Positions 20,346 to 31,100 of a DNA stretch of 64,000 bases are shown one piece after another. Origin of the DNA: a virus; IMG/VR virus record IMGVR_UViG_3300020193_000007, positions 19,538 through 83,537 of that record; one strand, given 5' to 3'. A program made the position numbers and the translations under genes. Within the stretch, counting starts at the first letter, position 1. Each line of letters opens with the position of its first letter. A model generated the notes under the pieces. It was not told where the DNA came from and did no database searches. It was given only the letters and a program-made list of their open reading frames with translations.

Positions 20346-23300
20346 TTATTCCTCTTCATAATCTGGATGCAAATTTTCATAAGTTTCAATTACATACGGC
20401 GTTGCACCCAAAAGTCCCATTTGATATTGAGTATATCTGCTGATTGGATACCATCTTGGAAGATTCCACGTGTTTTGGAATACATCTTCATAGTAAACCT
20501 CTTGTGTTTCAAAGTCCTTTTTAAAAGAAGAATCAGTTAAATAGTGGTAATAGTTTACGTTTGCGCCCTGATATGCCGAAAGAACCGCTTCTGAAGAATT
20601 TGACTGATTAACATCATATCTCTCATACCAGTAGACTATGTCTCCAGCCACTGTATTGGGATTTACCTGAGGCAGAGTGGACATTTCGGTGTCAACCGCC
20701 ACAAACCAGTAGCCCGGAGTGGCATCGTTTTGTGCCCTGTAGGGGCCAATTATAAATTCTCCAAGATCATTTGCAGTAACCATTCCCGATCTTCCGTCTT
20801 GCCCAGGTTCGGAAGAGCTGCTGCTATATTGTGTGTTGAACGCTTCAAATAAGTTTCTACCCCTTCTCCAATACACTTTTGCGTTTGGCGTTGCGGAACC
20901 GTATATGTTAATAGCCTCCTGTCCATCTGCATTAACTATCTTTTTAGTTACTTCTGCAGAAAGTTTTTCGTACGTTATTGTGACTGGCTTTATATAATAA
21001 TTTACCGTAGCTGATGTTAGTGGACCATCATTATATTCCTCGTTATGCAACCCGGACACGTACATGTACCTAGTGCTTGGAGTTGCCACCGAATTGCCAA
21101 TATAATCTACATATGCCAAGGCATATCCGTCTTGATCTGTTGTAACAAGGTTAGGGGTTGCTGCAATATTATCACCTTGAATAACATAGGGTATATACGG
21201 TTTAGGATTGTCGTTAATATCTTTGCTAAATATATTCACTGTAATCAACTCTTTATTGTTATCAAGTATTTCTTTTGGTGATATTATTACATCAACAGAT
21301 TGCACTGGATAGGTTTTGTCAGCCAAATATATGTAACCCTCGTTTAATGCAGAATAGAGGGGATTTAAAGAAATAAACGGATAAATAATATCTGAATCAA
21401 AAATAGACCCCTCATATTCTACATAAGTATCATACGCGCCGTTTGGCGTACTCAATAAAGATACCTTTGTTCTATATGATTTGTCTATTTCATTGTAATA
21501 TTGATTATCAACAGAAAAAGTATCTTTAACCCTATATTTAACCTTGTAAGTATTTCCAGATTTTATTGTTGGACTATTTATTGAATAGAATATTATTACA
21601 TTTGAACTAGATGATTCATTCTCGACAATTATTTTTCCAGTATATGTGTCTACAATTGATACATCAAAAACATTTGAGTATGCAAGAGCTAGGTAGTCGT
21701 CGTATATAGCCTTAATATATTCTATGTTGTGATAAGAAAGTTCTGCGGGATTTGTTTCGTCAGCAAAAGAAACTTGTAAATATTCTTTTTCGTTTACCCT
21801 TACTATTATGGGAGCTCCCTGTCTTGCAACTGAATTTAATACAATTTCAGATTTATTGTAGAAGCTTTGAGAATTCTGATCTGCGTAAAGATAGTATGGA
21901 GTACCGTTTTGATATATGTGTCCACTCTCTATTGTTGGATGAATTTTTTCATTTCCAACGCTAGAAACAATAGCGTATATTTTTATTCCCTTTGATATGT
22001 ATTCTTCTAAAATCGGATCATAGTAGTTAAGCAGTCCGTACGGCGTTGCATCGTTTGTGCCAACCGCCGCATCAAGATAATTGGCTTGCAGATTAGAAGA
22101 AGAATCTAAAATATTATTATCTAATGTTTCGAATATGGGAGATACATAATCAACGTCAACAAATATGTCATCATTTTCATTAATTGCTTTGAGCGCATAA
22201 ATCAGTATGTCTGAAGAATCAACTCCTTGATCAAAACCAAAATCATATCTTCTAAAATCAAAACAACCAATTAGGCTACTGATAGTATTATTTTGTAGGT
22301 CATAATTAACCGTAGCTGAGGAAGAGACTATGCCATTATCTGATATTGAAAACTCGATTTGCTGAGTGTAGTCCGCATCAAAATTAATCCAAGTAGAATA
22401 ATCAAATGGATAAAAAATGCTGGGCGTTGCAGAAACGGCTAGTAAATTTGGTGTGGCATGGTAGGGAAATTTGACATCAATAAATCGATAATTAGCGGTT
22501 GACGAATCGGTTGTATCAATATAGTGATCGTGTAAATGTGGTGTAGAAAAGTTTGGACTTATAAAATGAAATCTAATATTATCTTGTGATGACAAAAGAT
22601 ATTTTTTTCCATCATTTTTGTTTAATGATATTCCGCCATAACCCTGATAAGGGCTAGATGATGTGTCTAGATCATATGAATCTTCAACAACGTTTTCTAT
22701 GTGAAAATAAAGCGGAATTGCTCCGTTCGGAAGAACAAAGTGTTTAATTAAATCAAAAGGTTTAATCACAAGGTCTGACTTTTTACTTATGTCATTAGAA
22801 ATATTAATTTTATTTGCAAACCTATCCGATCTTATCTTGGGAGTATTAACTATTCTTGTTTTTAAGGCGTCATTAATGTTGGAGATAATTTTTAATTTTG
22901 TTGCATAAATAGAATCGTTTATTTGATTTGAAGTTTTTGAAATAGATGTAGACCCCTGATTGGAAAAGGTACTGGGAACTGAATCCAAGAAGCCTATTTT
23001 GCCATAATCTCCTGTGGTTCCTGTGGAATTTTTAGCTGAAATAAAATCAATTTGCATCGATTTTACCGCAAACAACGGTATTTCTGTAAGTGCGTATGAT
23101 TCTGTCGCGTTTGCTGCAAGGGTGTTTGAATATGGCGCTCCTGCAGAATCATAGTATATAGATTCTCCATTTGTAAATCCGGAAGGATTAAACACATTTT
23201 TAGACATATATTCGTTTATCGTTGCGTCGTATTCGTTTTTTACAAGAGATTCATATCTAGCGGTATATACAGAATCGTTTTGCACATCGCCGTGCAGGCC

Positions 23301-25083
23301 CAACGTAAGTTTTATATCGTAAGAAATTGTTGCTGTATCATTATCAATGTAGTTTTCACGATAAGAAACATATGTATCATAAACGATGTCTATGGGTTCA
23401 TGAGCCTTATCTATTCCAGTTTTAATTAAACCGTAAGCTTTTAATCCAATTGAATGGTTTTGTGTTCCAAAATCTAATTTTTCCAACTTAATCTTTATAT
23501 CATTAAAATCTCCAATGCCCTGCTGATATTCCTCAATGTAATAGTCGCTTGTGGCGCTATCTGTTATTTGCGGTATTTGAGAAAATCCTTCAGCCCTTTT
23601 ACCGGCGGGATCCCAGTAGGAATCATTCCATTTTATATAACCAAGGTTAGACGGATATCGGCTGTTAATATATTCTACAAAATCTCTAAACTCTTGTGTC
23701 GGAATTCTATCGTAACCAAAATATTTAATATCTTTTTCTATATCAGACATTTCTAAAATCTCTGGAGTAGCGCCGAGATAATCAGAATTTGGAGTAGAAT
23801 CAAATGCTCTCCAAATATCCAATTCTCTTCTGAGAGTTTTCTTAAGACCCTCTGCGTTAATTGCGGGGGGATTCTGATACACATCAAGTATTCTTAATCT
23901 AAAGTTTGCATTTGATTCCAAATATAATCTCTGTAAGCCTACCTTCAAACCAAATTCATCAAAACTATTTAGGTTTTGTGCAACTTCTGCTTTATATGAG
24001 GTATCATCTACTTTTAGATTGATTATTTTTTTTAATGTATATAATTGAGAAGTTAGGAAATTGTAGTAAAAAACCCAATCGGTATCTTTTTGCTCCAAAA
24101 GCTCCCTCATCGAAGAAACTCTAGCCAATTCTACGTTATCACCTAGCACTTTAACAAATCCTGGTTTAACTGCGCTATAAACATACAGCCATGCTGGTTG
24201 TTTTTGATCCGATAATCCAATGAACGAATCAAGTTCTATTCTGGATATCATGACGTCAACGTCGTCAAAATCCTCTCCGATAATTGCATTAATTAACCTA
24301 CCGGCATTTGTTCTTGGAAGTGCTGTTTCTGGAATTGCTCTCTCGGTAGAATCTCCATAAATTTTTGTCCATGATGGAAACCTGGACAAAATACTTCTTG
24401 CATGATCGGTAATATAAGGACTTATTATTTCGCTTATTTCTATTTGGACCAACAATAAAAAGTTACAATTAGAAATATCCGACTCGGCATCGATTTCTAC
24501 TACAAATTTACAGTATCTCGAAACATCTTGTAAAAACAATACCGTTGTTTCTTGACCTGTATTTGCCAATTGTTGCCATTCAGATTCTGCTGGTAAACTT
24601 TTGTTTGATGAAAAGATTTTTAAGTTTATGCTTGGTATTTCTAAGCCGGGAAGATTTGAAAACGCATGCTTATAGCCAAGTATGTCTACCCTTGATGTTG
24701 TATCAACAAACCTTTGGAATGGAGCTAAATTTGAATCGGGAGAGAGGATCCAGTAGGGAGAAGCTTGTTGTAAATTGAAGACAATAGCAGAATCGATTGT
24801 TTGATCAGAATCAAATAGTGAAAAAGTACCGTTGTGATTTATCTAAAATTATTTCACCAAGAGTTGTCGGTGTAGAATCTTGTGATATAGTAGATTGTTG
24901 ATTCTGATTTCCCAAAGCTCCTACGAGGGTATGGTCCCCTAAAATATTTTCTCCCGCGGACGACCTATAGGTGGAATAGTTTATGTAAAATTTATTTGCA
25001 TAAAGATCTATTGTATTAGATGTCCAGATATTATTGTCTATGCTAAAATCAGATTTGTTTAAAGCAAGAAAATAAGTCTTCAT
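20346..25083 (-). CDS. Giant baseplate/tail protein with Ig-like domains, 1578 residues, one +1 CGG shift
   Basis: The frame at 24811-25083 and the frame at 20346-24569 (which is open upstream to the junction) are one gene. CGG at codon 85 shifts +1 and gives 1578 residues. About residues 180-420 are helical and resemble the tail protein I-type wedge region that usually follows gpJ; the C-terminal third has Ig-like/Big_1-like repeats with the signature TDQDGYALAYVDY. Acidic C-terminus. The protein is enriched in the tripeptide Ala-Thr-Pro (nine copies seen). It follows the gpJ-like and phosphoesterase genes and probably forms the outer baseplate wedge or a fibre attachment. Family assignment is tentative. 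Confidence 0.65.
24829..24831 (-). other. CGG +1 recoding site 10
   Basis: CAA-CGG-T, codon 85 of the 1578-residue gene. The unshifted frame ends at 24811; the shifted frame is open through 24569 with no start codon near the junction. Confidence 0.87.
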
Positions 25084-25095
25084 TTACTATCCTAA

Positions 25096-26358
25096 TTAAA
25101 TTGAGTCTAACCAAATTGAATACTCGGAAGTAACACCATTTTCAGGATGAATAAACATAAGGTGCTGAGAAGGTCTACTCATTGAGCTAAAATATTCTTG
25201 TGCATAGGTGTTATAACTTTCCGTAGATCCAGAAATTCTTAAAATAGAACTTCCTATAGTCATTTTTGTCTGCTGATGGTAATGCCCCATAAAAACATCT
25301 TGGAACTCTTCTGGAATTGCACCGTCTTTCCAAGACAAAACCTTTCTACCATATGCGGTTACAGAGCTTGGTGATGGCAATTGATCCCCATGAATAAGCA
25401 GGGTGGAATAGTTCCCAATTCGATCTATGGCATACCAGTGTCTTTCTCCGCGACCATCGGGTATATTAAACTTTATTCTATTATTTTCAGAAAAAATTAG
25501 ACTTAATATTTTATATAAAAGTCTATCCATGTTTGATTCGGGATCATACATTTTTTTGTTTCTACCGCCAACAGAACCATGATTTCCTATAATTCCAGTA
25601 ACATATACATTTTGAAAGTTTTCCAAAGCCGCATTAAAAAATCCTGATAAAATTTCAGGACCGTTTATTCCCACTTGTCTGTATATTCCAGAATCAATCA
25701 GATGACTTTGGCCGGGGAATATCTCCTCACCTTCAACTATATCTCCAAGCAGCCACACGCGCAAATCATCTACTGGATGATCTGCTCTTTGAACTTCAGC
25801 TATCTCTATCATTTTTTCGGTATATAATTCTATTCTTTTTGCCAAGACCTGAGAGTTGTAGTCTGGAGTGACTTTACCCAATTGCCAATCAGAAAAAACA
25901 ACTACGGCTGTTTCCGGTGTTCCTTTTCCTGATTTTCTTGGAGTTTTTCTTCGTATAGATGGAAGTTTAAAGTTTGCAAATGCGTCATAGGCTGCTCTAT
26001 ATATTGTTTGAGAAGCTTCCTCGCTAATATTCTTATGTTTTTCAACTTGTTTTGCGAGTCTTTTATTTTCTGAGCGCAAAAAATCCATAGTAGAATACTG
26101 AATTCCAACAGTAGAATCCTGCTCTTCTTGTTGATTAATAATCATTTCGTCAACTTCATCAAATGAGTTATAGTATGAATTTTTTGCAGCAGAGAAGTGT
26201 TCAGAAGCTTGACCCTCATCTACTTCCTGTATGTCATAATCATCCAGTAGTATATCACCGAGAAGATCCCCATCACCCTCAACCAGACCTCTAGCTTGGC
26301 GCATATTTTTTGCCTTAACTATATGATTCTTTGTAATTAGAAATGTTTTATCAGACAT
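25096..26358 (-). CDS. Calcineurin-like metallophosphoesterase
   Basis: A 420-residue protein with a metallophosphoesterase domain at about 150-400. Motifs in order: SDWQ (Asp157; the usual D-x-H has Gln159 in place of His), GDIVEGEE (Asp206), GNHG (Asn259-His260), IHGD (His323) and GHYH (His359, His361). The 150-residue N-terminal extension contains an acidic region and a coiled coil near 90-115. Members hydrolyse phosphomonoesters, diesters or nucleic acids; the substrate here is unknown. It is unusual to find one inside a baseplate operon, between a gpJ-like wedge gene and a giant baseplate gene, 12-18 bases from each. It may be virion-associated or a repair/nuclease enzyme that is merely co-transcribed. 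Confidence 0.85.
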   Translation of the reverse strand: MSDKTFLITKNHIVKAKNMRQARGLVEGDGDLLGDILLDDYDIQEVDEGQASEHFSAAKNSYYNSFDEVDEMIINQQEEQDSTVGIQYSTMDFLRSENKRLAKQVEKHKNISEEASQTIYRAAYDAFANFKLPSIRRKTPRKSGKGTPETAVVVFSDWQLGKVTPDYNSQVLAKRIELYTEKMIEIAEVQRADHPVDDLRVWLLGDIVEGEEIFPGQSHLIDSGIYRQVGINGPEILSGFFNAALENFQNVYVTGIIGNHGSVGGRNKKMYDPESNMDRLLYKILSLIFSENNRIKFNIPDGRGERHWYAIDRIGNYSTLLIHGDQLPSPSSVTAYGRKVLSWKDGAIPEEFQDVFMGHYHQQTKMTIGSSILRISGSTESYNTYAQEYFSSMSRPSQHLMFIHPENGVTSEYSIWLDSI

Positions 26359-26376
26359 GATTACCTTTCTTTCAGA

Positions 26377-27543
26377 CTAATATCCCTGGGAAGACATTAT
26401 AACAGAAAATATCGAAGTTGTGCCTGCAATTATGTATTCTCTTTCGGAATTTAATCTAAATACGCCCTTTGGCACTTCTTGACCCCTTGAGGTTACGCTT
26501 AATATATTGACTGATCTAATGAAATCGGAAGAGGTCCTAATTGCACTTTCTATATCGGAGAACGCTATAGACCCTCCTATGGTAAAAGAGTTTAAATACT
26601 TCTTAACAAATGTTGAAGCTTGCGATTCAATTGCTGTTATTGCAGCCGGTGCAAGTCCCTGTGGAAGAACTATGTTGGCGACGACGCTAATTGGAACTCT
26701 TTCAGCTATTCTAATATTAAGTTTTATTCCAACTGGTTTTTTTCCGCTAAGATTATCTGCTAGTGTTTGCACAAAAAGTGGATCAAGAGATTGAGATTCC
26801 GGAACAACAATTATATCACAAGATCCAAGGCCGTACGAAGACTCCCTAATTCTGACGTCCCTAACGCCTGGTATAGCTAGAGCGCTTAGCCTTAAAGATT
26901 CTGCGGTGCCATAAGATCTTTCTTTAATCGACATACTTATTCGCCTTCTGTAATTATCGTCACCTTCCATCCCCGGCATGGAATATACTTCCTTTGGGTT
27001 TGAGCAGTAAACTATAGTGCCATCTGTTGACACGAAATTATGTTTAGTTAAGGTATTTTTTGCTGCCGTGAAATCTTGGGTGGTAAATGTCGGATCAATT
27101 CTTCCATATGCCTTATTGGTTCCAGCAACGATTATCACAGTGGCTGCAAGCTTATATTGATATTGTCTTTCTGCAAACTCTGTTACATCATTAAATACTA
27201 GGGTATCTTGCGGAATAACGATACTGCTAGATGTTGGAGCTGAGATATAAAATTCGATATTAAAACTTGCTCTTTCCTGTTCGGCTTCTGGGGTAATTGT
27301 ACTTCTTCTAACCCCATATAATTCTCCAATCAAATCTAATGATTTACCGGTCGCAGTTGCAATAGATGTTTGATCAACTGCAAACTTTAGAGCATCATAC
27401 AAGTCCCCCACCTCCATGGCAATAGACTCCGCAAACGCTCTTGCTATTGAACCTGGATAAGTTGCCGTAATTCCGTTGCCCTCCAGAGCCCTCATCATAC
27501 GTCCTAATATTTCTGTTTTTGTTTTACTATAGACTATGGGCAT
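26377..27543 (-). CDS. Baseplate wedge protein, gpJ-like
   Basis: A 388-residue Baseplate_J-family protein. The N-terminal region has the characteristic series of helices with residues FAESIAMEVGDLYDAL and the TGKSLDLIGELYGVRR block (about 65-85); the middle contains the GDDNYRRRI motif (about 193-201), and the C-terminus has the gpJ-type pattern of strands. These proteins link the central hub to the peripheral wedge in contractile tails. It directly follows the gp25-like gene, the standard order. Good length for the family. Confidence 0.85.
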   Translation of the reverse strand: MPIVYSKTKTEILGRMMRALEGNGITATYPGSIARAFAESIAMEVGDLYDALKFAVDQTSIATATGKSLDLIGELYGVRRSTITPEAEQERASFNIEFYISAPTSSSIVIPQDTLVFNDVTEFAERQYQYKLAATVIIVAGTNKAYGRIDPTFTTQDFTAAKNTLTKHNFVSTDGTIVYCSNPKEVYSMPGMEGDDNYRRRISMSIKERSYGTAESLRLSALAIPGVRDVRIRESSYGLGSCDIIVVPESQSLDPLFVQTLADNLSGKKPVGIKLNIRIAERVPISVVANIVLPQGLAPAAITAIESQASTFVKKYLNSFTIGGSIAFSDIESAIRTSSDFIRSVNILSVTSRGQEVPKGVFRLNSEREYIIAGTTSIFSVIMSSQGY

Positions 27544-27560
27544 TTTATACTCCTTTTATA

Positions 27561-27944
27561 TTACAGTTCTTGAACAACAGAAAGAGTTACTGGTTCTGTT
27601 GAATTATCTTCAATATGAACATCAAATCTTATTCCCGTTGCTGATACCGGAACTGCATCGATTGATATTAGTCTCCCCCTAAAAATTCCGCCCTTTAATT
27701 CGTTTTCTAATGAATCTCTTATAATTCTTTTTCCTAAATCTGCTGTTATTCTGTTTTGCGGCATGCCGCGCAGAATTCCAAGGTCACAACCAAGCTTGGG
27801 GTAAAGCATAAAATCATTGGGTTCAGTCATTAATCTAATGTATATTTGTTGAATGTCCCTTTGACTTCGACTTTGGGTAATAGCTATATCCTTATTGGAT
27901 GATATTAAAATATCTCCACTCAAGTCAAAATAAAAGTCGGGCAT
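27561..27944 (-). CDS. Baseplate wedge protein, gp25-like
   Basis: A 127-residue protein of the GPW/gp25 (XkdS-like) type. It has the usual ITQSRSQRDIQQIYIRLMTEPNDFMLYPKLG block (given in pieces: QRDIQQ at about 28-33, L-YPKLG at about 46-52), followed by alternating strands. gp25 forms the inner wedge and nucleates the sheath. The start overlaps the preceding stop (TAATG). Its position between the spike genes and gpJ is exactly that expected. Confidence 0.8.
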   Translation of the reverse strand: MPDFYFDLSGDILISSNKDIAITQSRSQRDIQQIYIRLMTEPNDFMLYPKLGCDLGILRGMPQNRITADLGKRIIRDSLENELKGGIFRGRLISIDAVPVSATGIRFDVHIEDNSTEPVTLSVVQEL

Positions 27945-28627
27945 TATTTATCCAAATCACTTTTAATCCATGGAAAATTTTTTGAGTTGTCTGCCATATT
28001 AAAGTCTTTTTCATTTATTTTATTTAAAGATTCCTGATAAGAATATCCCGAATGCATCATTCTTTTAAGAACTGAAACTTCTTCCTGCGTATGATCCTTT
28101 GCGTATGAGTCAATAAGGGCTATTTGCTCAGAAGTAAACCCACTAGTGCTACCCGAGGTAACCTGTTCATTACTCTGACTTCCCAAGGCATACTTACCGC
28201 TTATAGTAACCGGATTATTCTGCTTACTCTGTTCAAATTCTTGTATATTATTTAAATAATAATTAACCCTATGATATGCTGGATTGTTTAAAAAATCCCC
28301 TGTTTTGATTAAAGAGGGCTCATTGTAAACGTCAGATGCCGGATTAAAAGACTTATCATTCCATCTTAAACCATCATCTTCTTTTGAAAAAATCTTTATA
28401 GAATCCGCATGAAGAGATATGCTTCTTGTGTTGGGATTAATAATTATCCCTATTCCAGGAGCGGCAAAAATTTCTATTGATCCACCATCTGCTATCCTAA
28501 TAAAGGCGTTGTTGTCAGGATGCGTTAGGCCAACTTCTCTATGGGAAAATTCTGTTCTTCTTTTAATTTCCAAACTTTCATTAAATGGTTTCGACGCATT
28601 TGAATTTTCTTGATAATAGTTGTTCAT
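27944..28627 (-). CDS. Baseplate spike or spike-associated protein
   Basis: A 227-residue protein. Residues about 38-95 carry short repeating strands (FIRIADGGSIEIFAAP, IGIIINPNTRSISLHADSIKIF) that resemble the beta-helical part of a gp5/gpV-type tail spike, with the second half helical and polar. It follows the OB-fold spike-like gene by one base, consistent with a central spike split over two proteins. No lysozyme motif. The assignment is based on repeat pattern and position. Confidence 0.6.
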   Translation of the reverse strand: MNNYYQENSNASKPFNESLEIKRRTEFSHREVGLTHPDNNAFIRIADGGSIEIFAAPGIGIIINPNTRSISLHADSIKIFSKEDDGLRWNDKSFNPASDVYNEPSLIKTGDFLNNPAYHRVNYYLNNIQEFEQSKQNNPVTISGKYALGSQSNEQVTSGSTSGFTSEQIALIDSYAKDHTQEEVSVLKRMMHSGYSYQESLNKINEKDFNMADNSKNFPWIKSDLDK

Positions 28628-28628
28628 T

Positions 28629-28991
28629 TTACTCCATAAACTTTGGTATGCCAGTATATATATTTAAATTTCTAGAATTTTTATATGAACGAGGTTCATT
28701 ATAGTACATAATTATATATGCTTCTTCCTCATGCTCATCCCTAAATCCTACTAGGCAACGTGTTCCCGGAGACGGGGCTGCGGATTGAACTCCATAAGTA
28801 AAAGGACACGGAACATTTATCATGGCATTACCGATCGTGTCAGAAAACTTTTCATCTATCAATACTGTTGCCGTATTATTTTGTGCATTATACACCATGA
28901 TAGTTCCTGGTCTATTTTTTACTTGAAGAAATTTAGATCTATCAATATGATCTGTGATTTTTTTGTCAAATTTGGGATAATTTCCTGGCAT
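28629..28991 (-). CDS. Baseplate spike OB-fold protein (gp5/gpV N-terminal type)
   Basis: A 120-residue protein with the pattern of the OB-fold at the base of phage spikes: RPGTIMVYNAQNNTATVLID (about 27-46), NVPCPFTYGV (about 59-68), PSPGTRCLVGFRDEHEEEAYIIMYY (two pieces, 74-98). The family binds the hub and carries the membrane-puncturing needle. It lies between the hydrolase and the spike-repeat gene. Small size suggests it contains only the OB domain. Confidence 0.7.
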   Translation of the reverse strand: MPGNYPKFDKKITDHIDRSKFLQVKNRPGTIMVYNAQNNTATVLIDEKFSDTIGNAMINVPCPFTYGVQSAAPSPGTRCLVGFRDEHEEEAYIIMYYNEPRSYKNSRNLNIYTGIPKFME

Positions 28992-29000
28992 GATTTCTCC

Positions 29001-31093
29001 TTAAATTTCCGTTCCATCGTCTTCAAACACAGTTCCACTCATCCATTTTTCAATATAGGAATATGGTCTCTTGTTTTTAAAGTTCTTTCTTATCCAAGCT
29101 TTTAGCGAATCTTCTGATTTACCTTTTAATTTATAGGAGTTAGCTACTGTGGTAAATTTAACCTTAAAAATAAATCCAACAGTTGACCTTGGTGTTCCAT
29201 TTTTATTGTTGTAATCCCCCCATGCAGTAAACACATAAGAATCAATTGGCTTTCCCTTTAATGCTTTTGCCACCTCAGTTTGCCCAGCAGCAACCGTGCC
29301 AAGCATCCAAGCTTGATTGTAGGGTATAAATATTCTTTTGTCAACAGTTGATTTTGTTGCTTTTTCTACAACTTTTTTACTAAGCGATTCGACATTATTA
29401 TCGTCATCAATCGCATACGCCAGTTTGACGCCAAGTACAGTTTGGTCGTACGGCTGTCCTGTAGCATCGTATTTGAGAATAAACATTTTTTTACCGTGCG
29501 CAGCAGGCAGAAGATTGCATTGAAAAGCTCCAAAAGAAAAATCTCCACTTCCAGTCTTATTCTCGTTTAGTGCACCCGGTCGCCAACGAGATTCTCTTTC
29601 TCCAATGCCAACAAATATTGCGGCAACTTCATCACCAAAAATTCCCGATGTTGAAAGCAGATACATCACCTCATCTGCGCTGAATGTTGCACCAGGTTGA
29701 TCAAAATAACTTTTTTTAAATTTATCTAAAGATACTGTTGAAGGAACTGAGGAGCCGCCCGTTGAAGTGGACCCTGTAAGTTGTTGAGCTATTTCTGGGG
29801 TAATAAAAGATCCTGCTCTCTGTGCTGACCAGCTTATATGTATGTGATTTCTATGAGAAGAATCAGTTGCAAAATTTATAAATGGAGCTAATAGTGGATA
29901 CTTAGTTCTAATCGCTGCGTTGGCGCCCTCTATTCCAGTTTCTAATATTCCAAATTCTTCAGCTAATTGATCGTGAATAATAATTAGGTCGGGATGAAGT
30001 TCTTTTGAAAGAGTCTGTAAATTTGTCAAAAGAATATTTAAACCTTTTCTAAAATTGTCTAGACTAGAAACTAGGTCAATTGAATCATCCGCAGTATTCC
30101 CTATCTGCATTATGTCCAAGCCTCTTCCAAAAGCGTGATCGCTAACACTATTGCTATCGGCTGTTAATTCACTAAAATTTGCTCCAACCAAACCCCTACC
30201 AGTTCCAGTATCTGCTTTAATGTATATTTTGTTCGTCAATTGCAACATCATCTCTATTAAGGCGGCTGCCATGAAACAAGTTTTTTTTCCTGTACCTAAA
30301 AAATCCTTGGGTACAGGCAGAGATTCATAAGAACCTGAGACATAATTTCCAGATTGTTTTATCTCAAAACCCAAGGAGCCAAGTGATTGACCTTTTGAAT
30401 TTGTGCTGAAATCTATGTTGAATGTGGTAATATTTCCCGCAAAGTTTGCTTTATCGTTCAACTCTTTAGTTTTTGTTATGTATGTTTCTATTTCTTTTTC
30501 CGTAAGAATATCCTGCAAGGCTATTGGCCTTGATCCACCATTCAGTGTTATTCCTCCGCTCGAAGAATGATAACCTTTTTGACTGTGAGCCAAAAGACCG
30601 CCGAGTTTGCGTATCAACAAAACCGCTAGAACCATCTGTGGATGTTGTGGTAGAATTTATGACACTATCGTTTAGCGCTTTTAACGCTACATCAAAACCA
30701 TTTGGGGCATAGCCAGTATATAGAATTGAGTTCTTTGCTATTTCTGCTCTTGCTGCTGCTCCGGTCAAGACGTTCTTGCCCGATGGATCATTGGGATCAA
30801 GTATCTTTACATTGTCATCTATATCTGCTTGTGCCGCGATAATGCCGATGCAGTGCCGATTGAGTTGATTGTGCGTACGCGTTTATCGCGTATGCCGGAT
30901 TTCTATACAGCCCGTCTCCCTGCAAAAGTTTTGTTGGATCTGCGCTTCTTAGCGACCTATCCTGATATGGCTGTTGAGAAAGGCTTGTATTTTTGATTAT
31001 CAATTCACCATTTGGGTAAAAGGAAGAACCAATTTTTTCCGTTATACTCTTTGTACTGGTTAAATCTGTTATATCTATTGGATAATCTGACAT
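29001..31093 (-). CDS. Tail-associated bifunctional cell-wall hydrolase (M15 peptidase plus lysozyme fold), 696 residues, two +1 CGG shifts
   Basis: Three frames (30815-31093, 30466-30768 with open upstream sequence, 29001-30635) are one gene; CGG at codons 83 and 164 shift +1 and give 696 residues. About residues 265-425 form a peptidase M15/VanY-like domain: SDHAFGRGLD supplies His319 and Asp326, and NHIHISW supplies the further histidines (416, 418). About 465-600 form a lysozyme/SLT-like domain with the glutamate in GIGERES (498/500) and SFGAFQCNL. Such proteins digest peptidoglycan during DNA entry. It sits between the hub and the spike. Both catalytic domains are translated only if both shifts occur. 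Confidence 0.85.
30601..30603 (-). other. CGG +1 recoding site 9 (tandem CGG-CGG)
   Basis: ACT-CGG-CGG-TCT, codon 164 of the hydrolase. The two CGG codons are adjacent; one shift at the first puts the second out of frame (CGGC GGT CTT), and exactly one shift is needed. Confidence 0.87.
30845..30847 (-). other. CGG +1 recoding site 8
   Basis: CAT-CGG-C, codon 83 of the hydrolase. The unshifted frame stops at 30815. There is no homopolymer longer than two bases around this site, which argues against homopolymer sequencing error. Confidence 0.88.
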
Positions 31094-31100
31094 TTTTTAC

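Noticed and set aside
24570-24810. Apparent 240-base intergenic gap
   Set aside because: One minus-strand frame is open throughout and joins the genes on both sides through CGG site 10.
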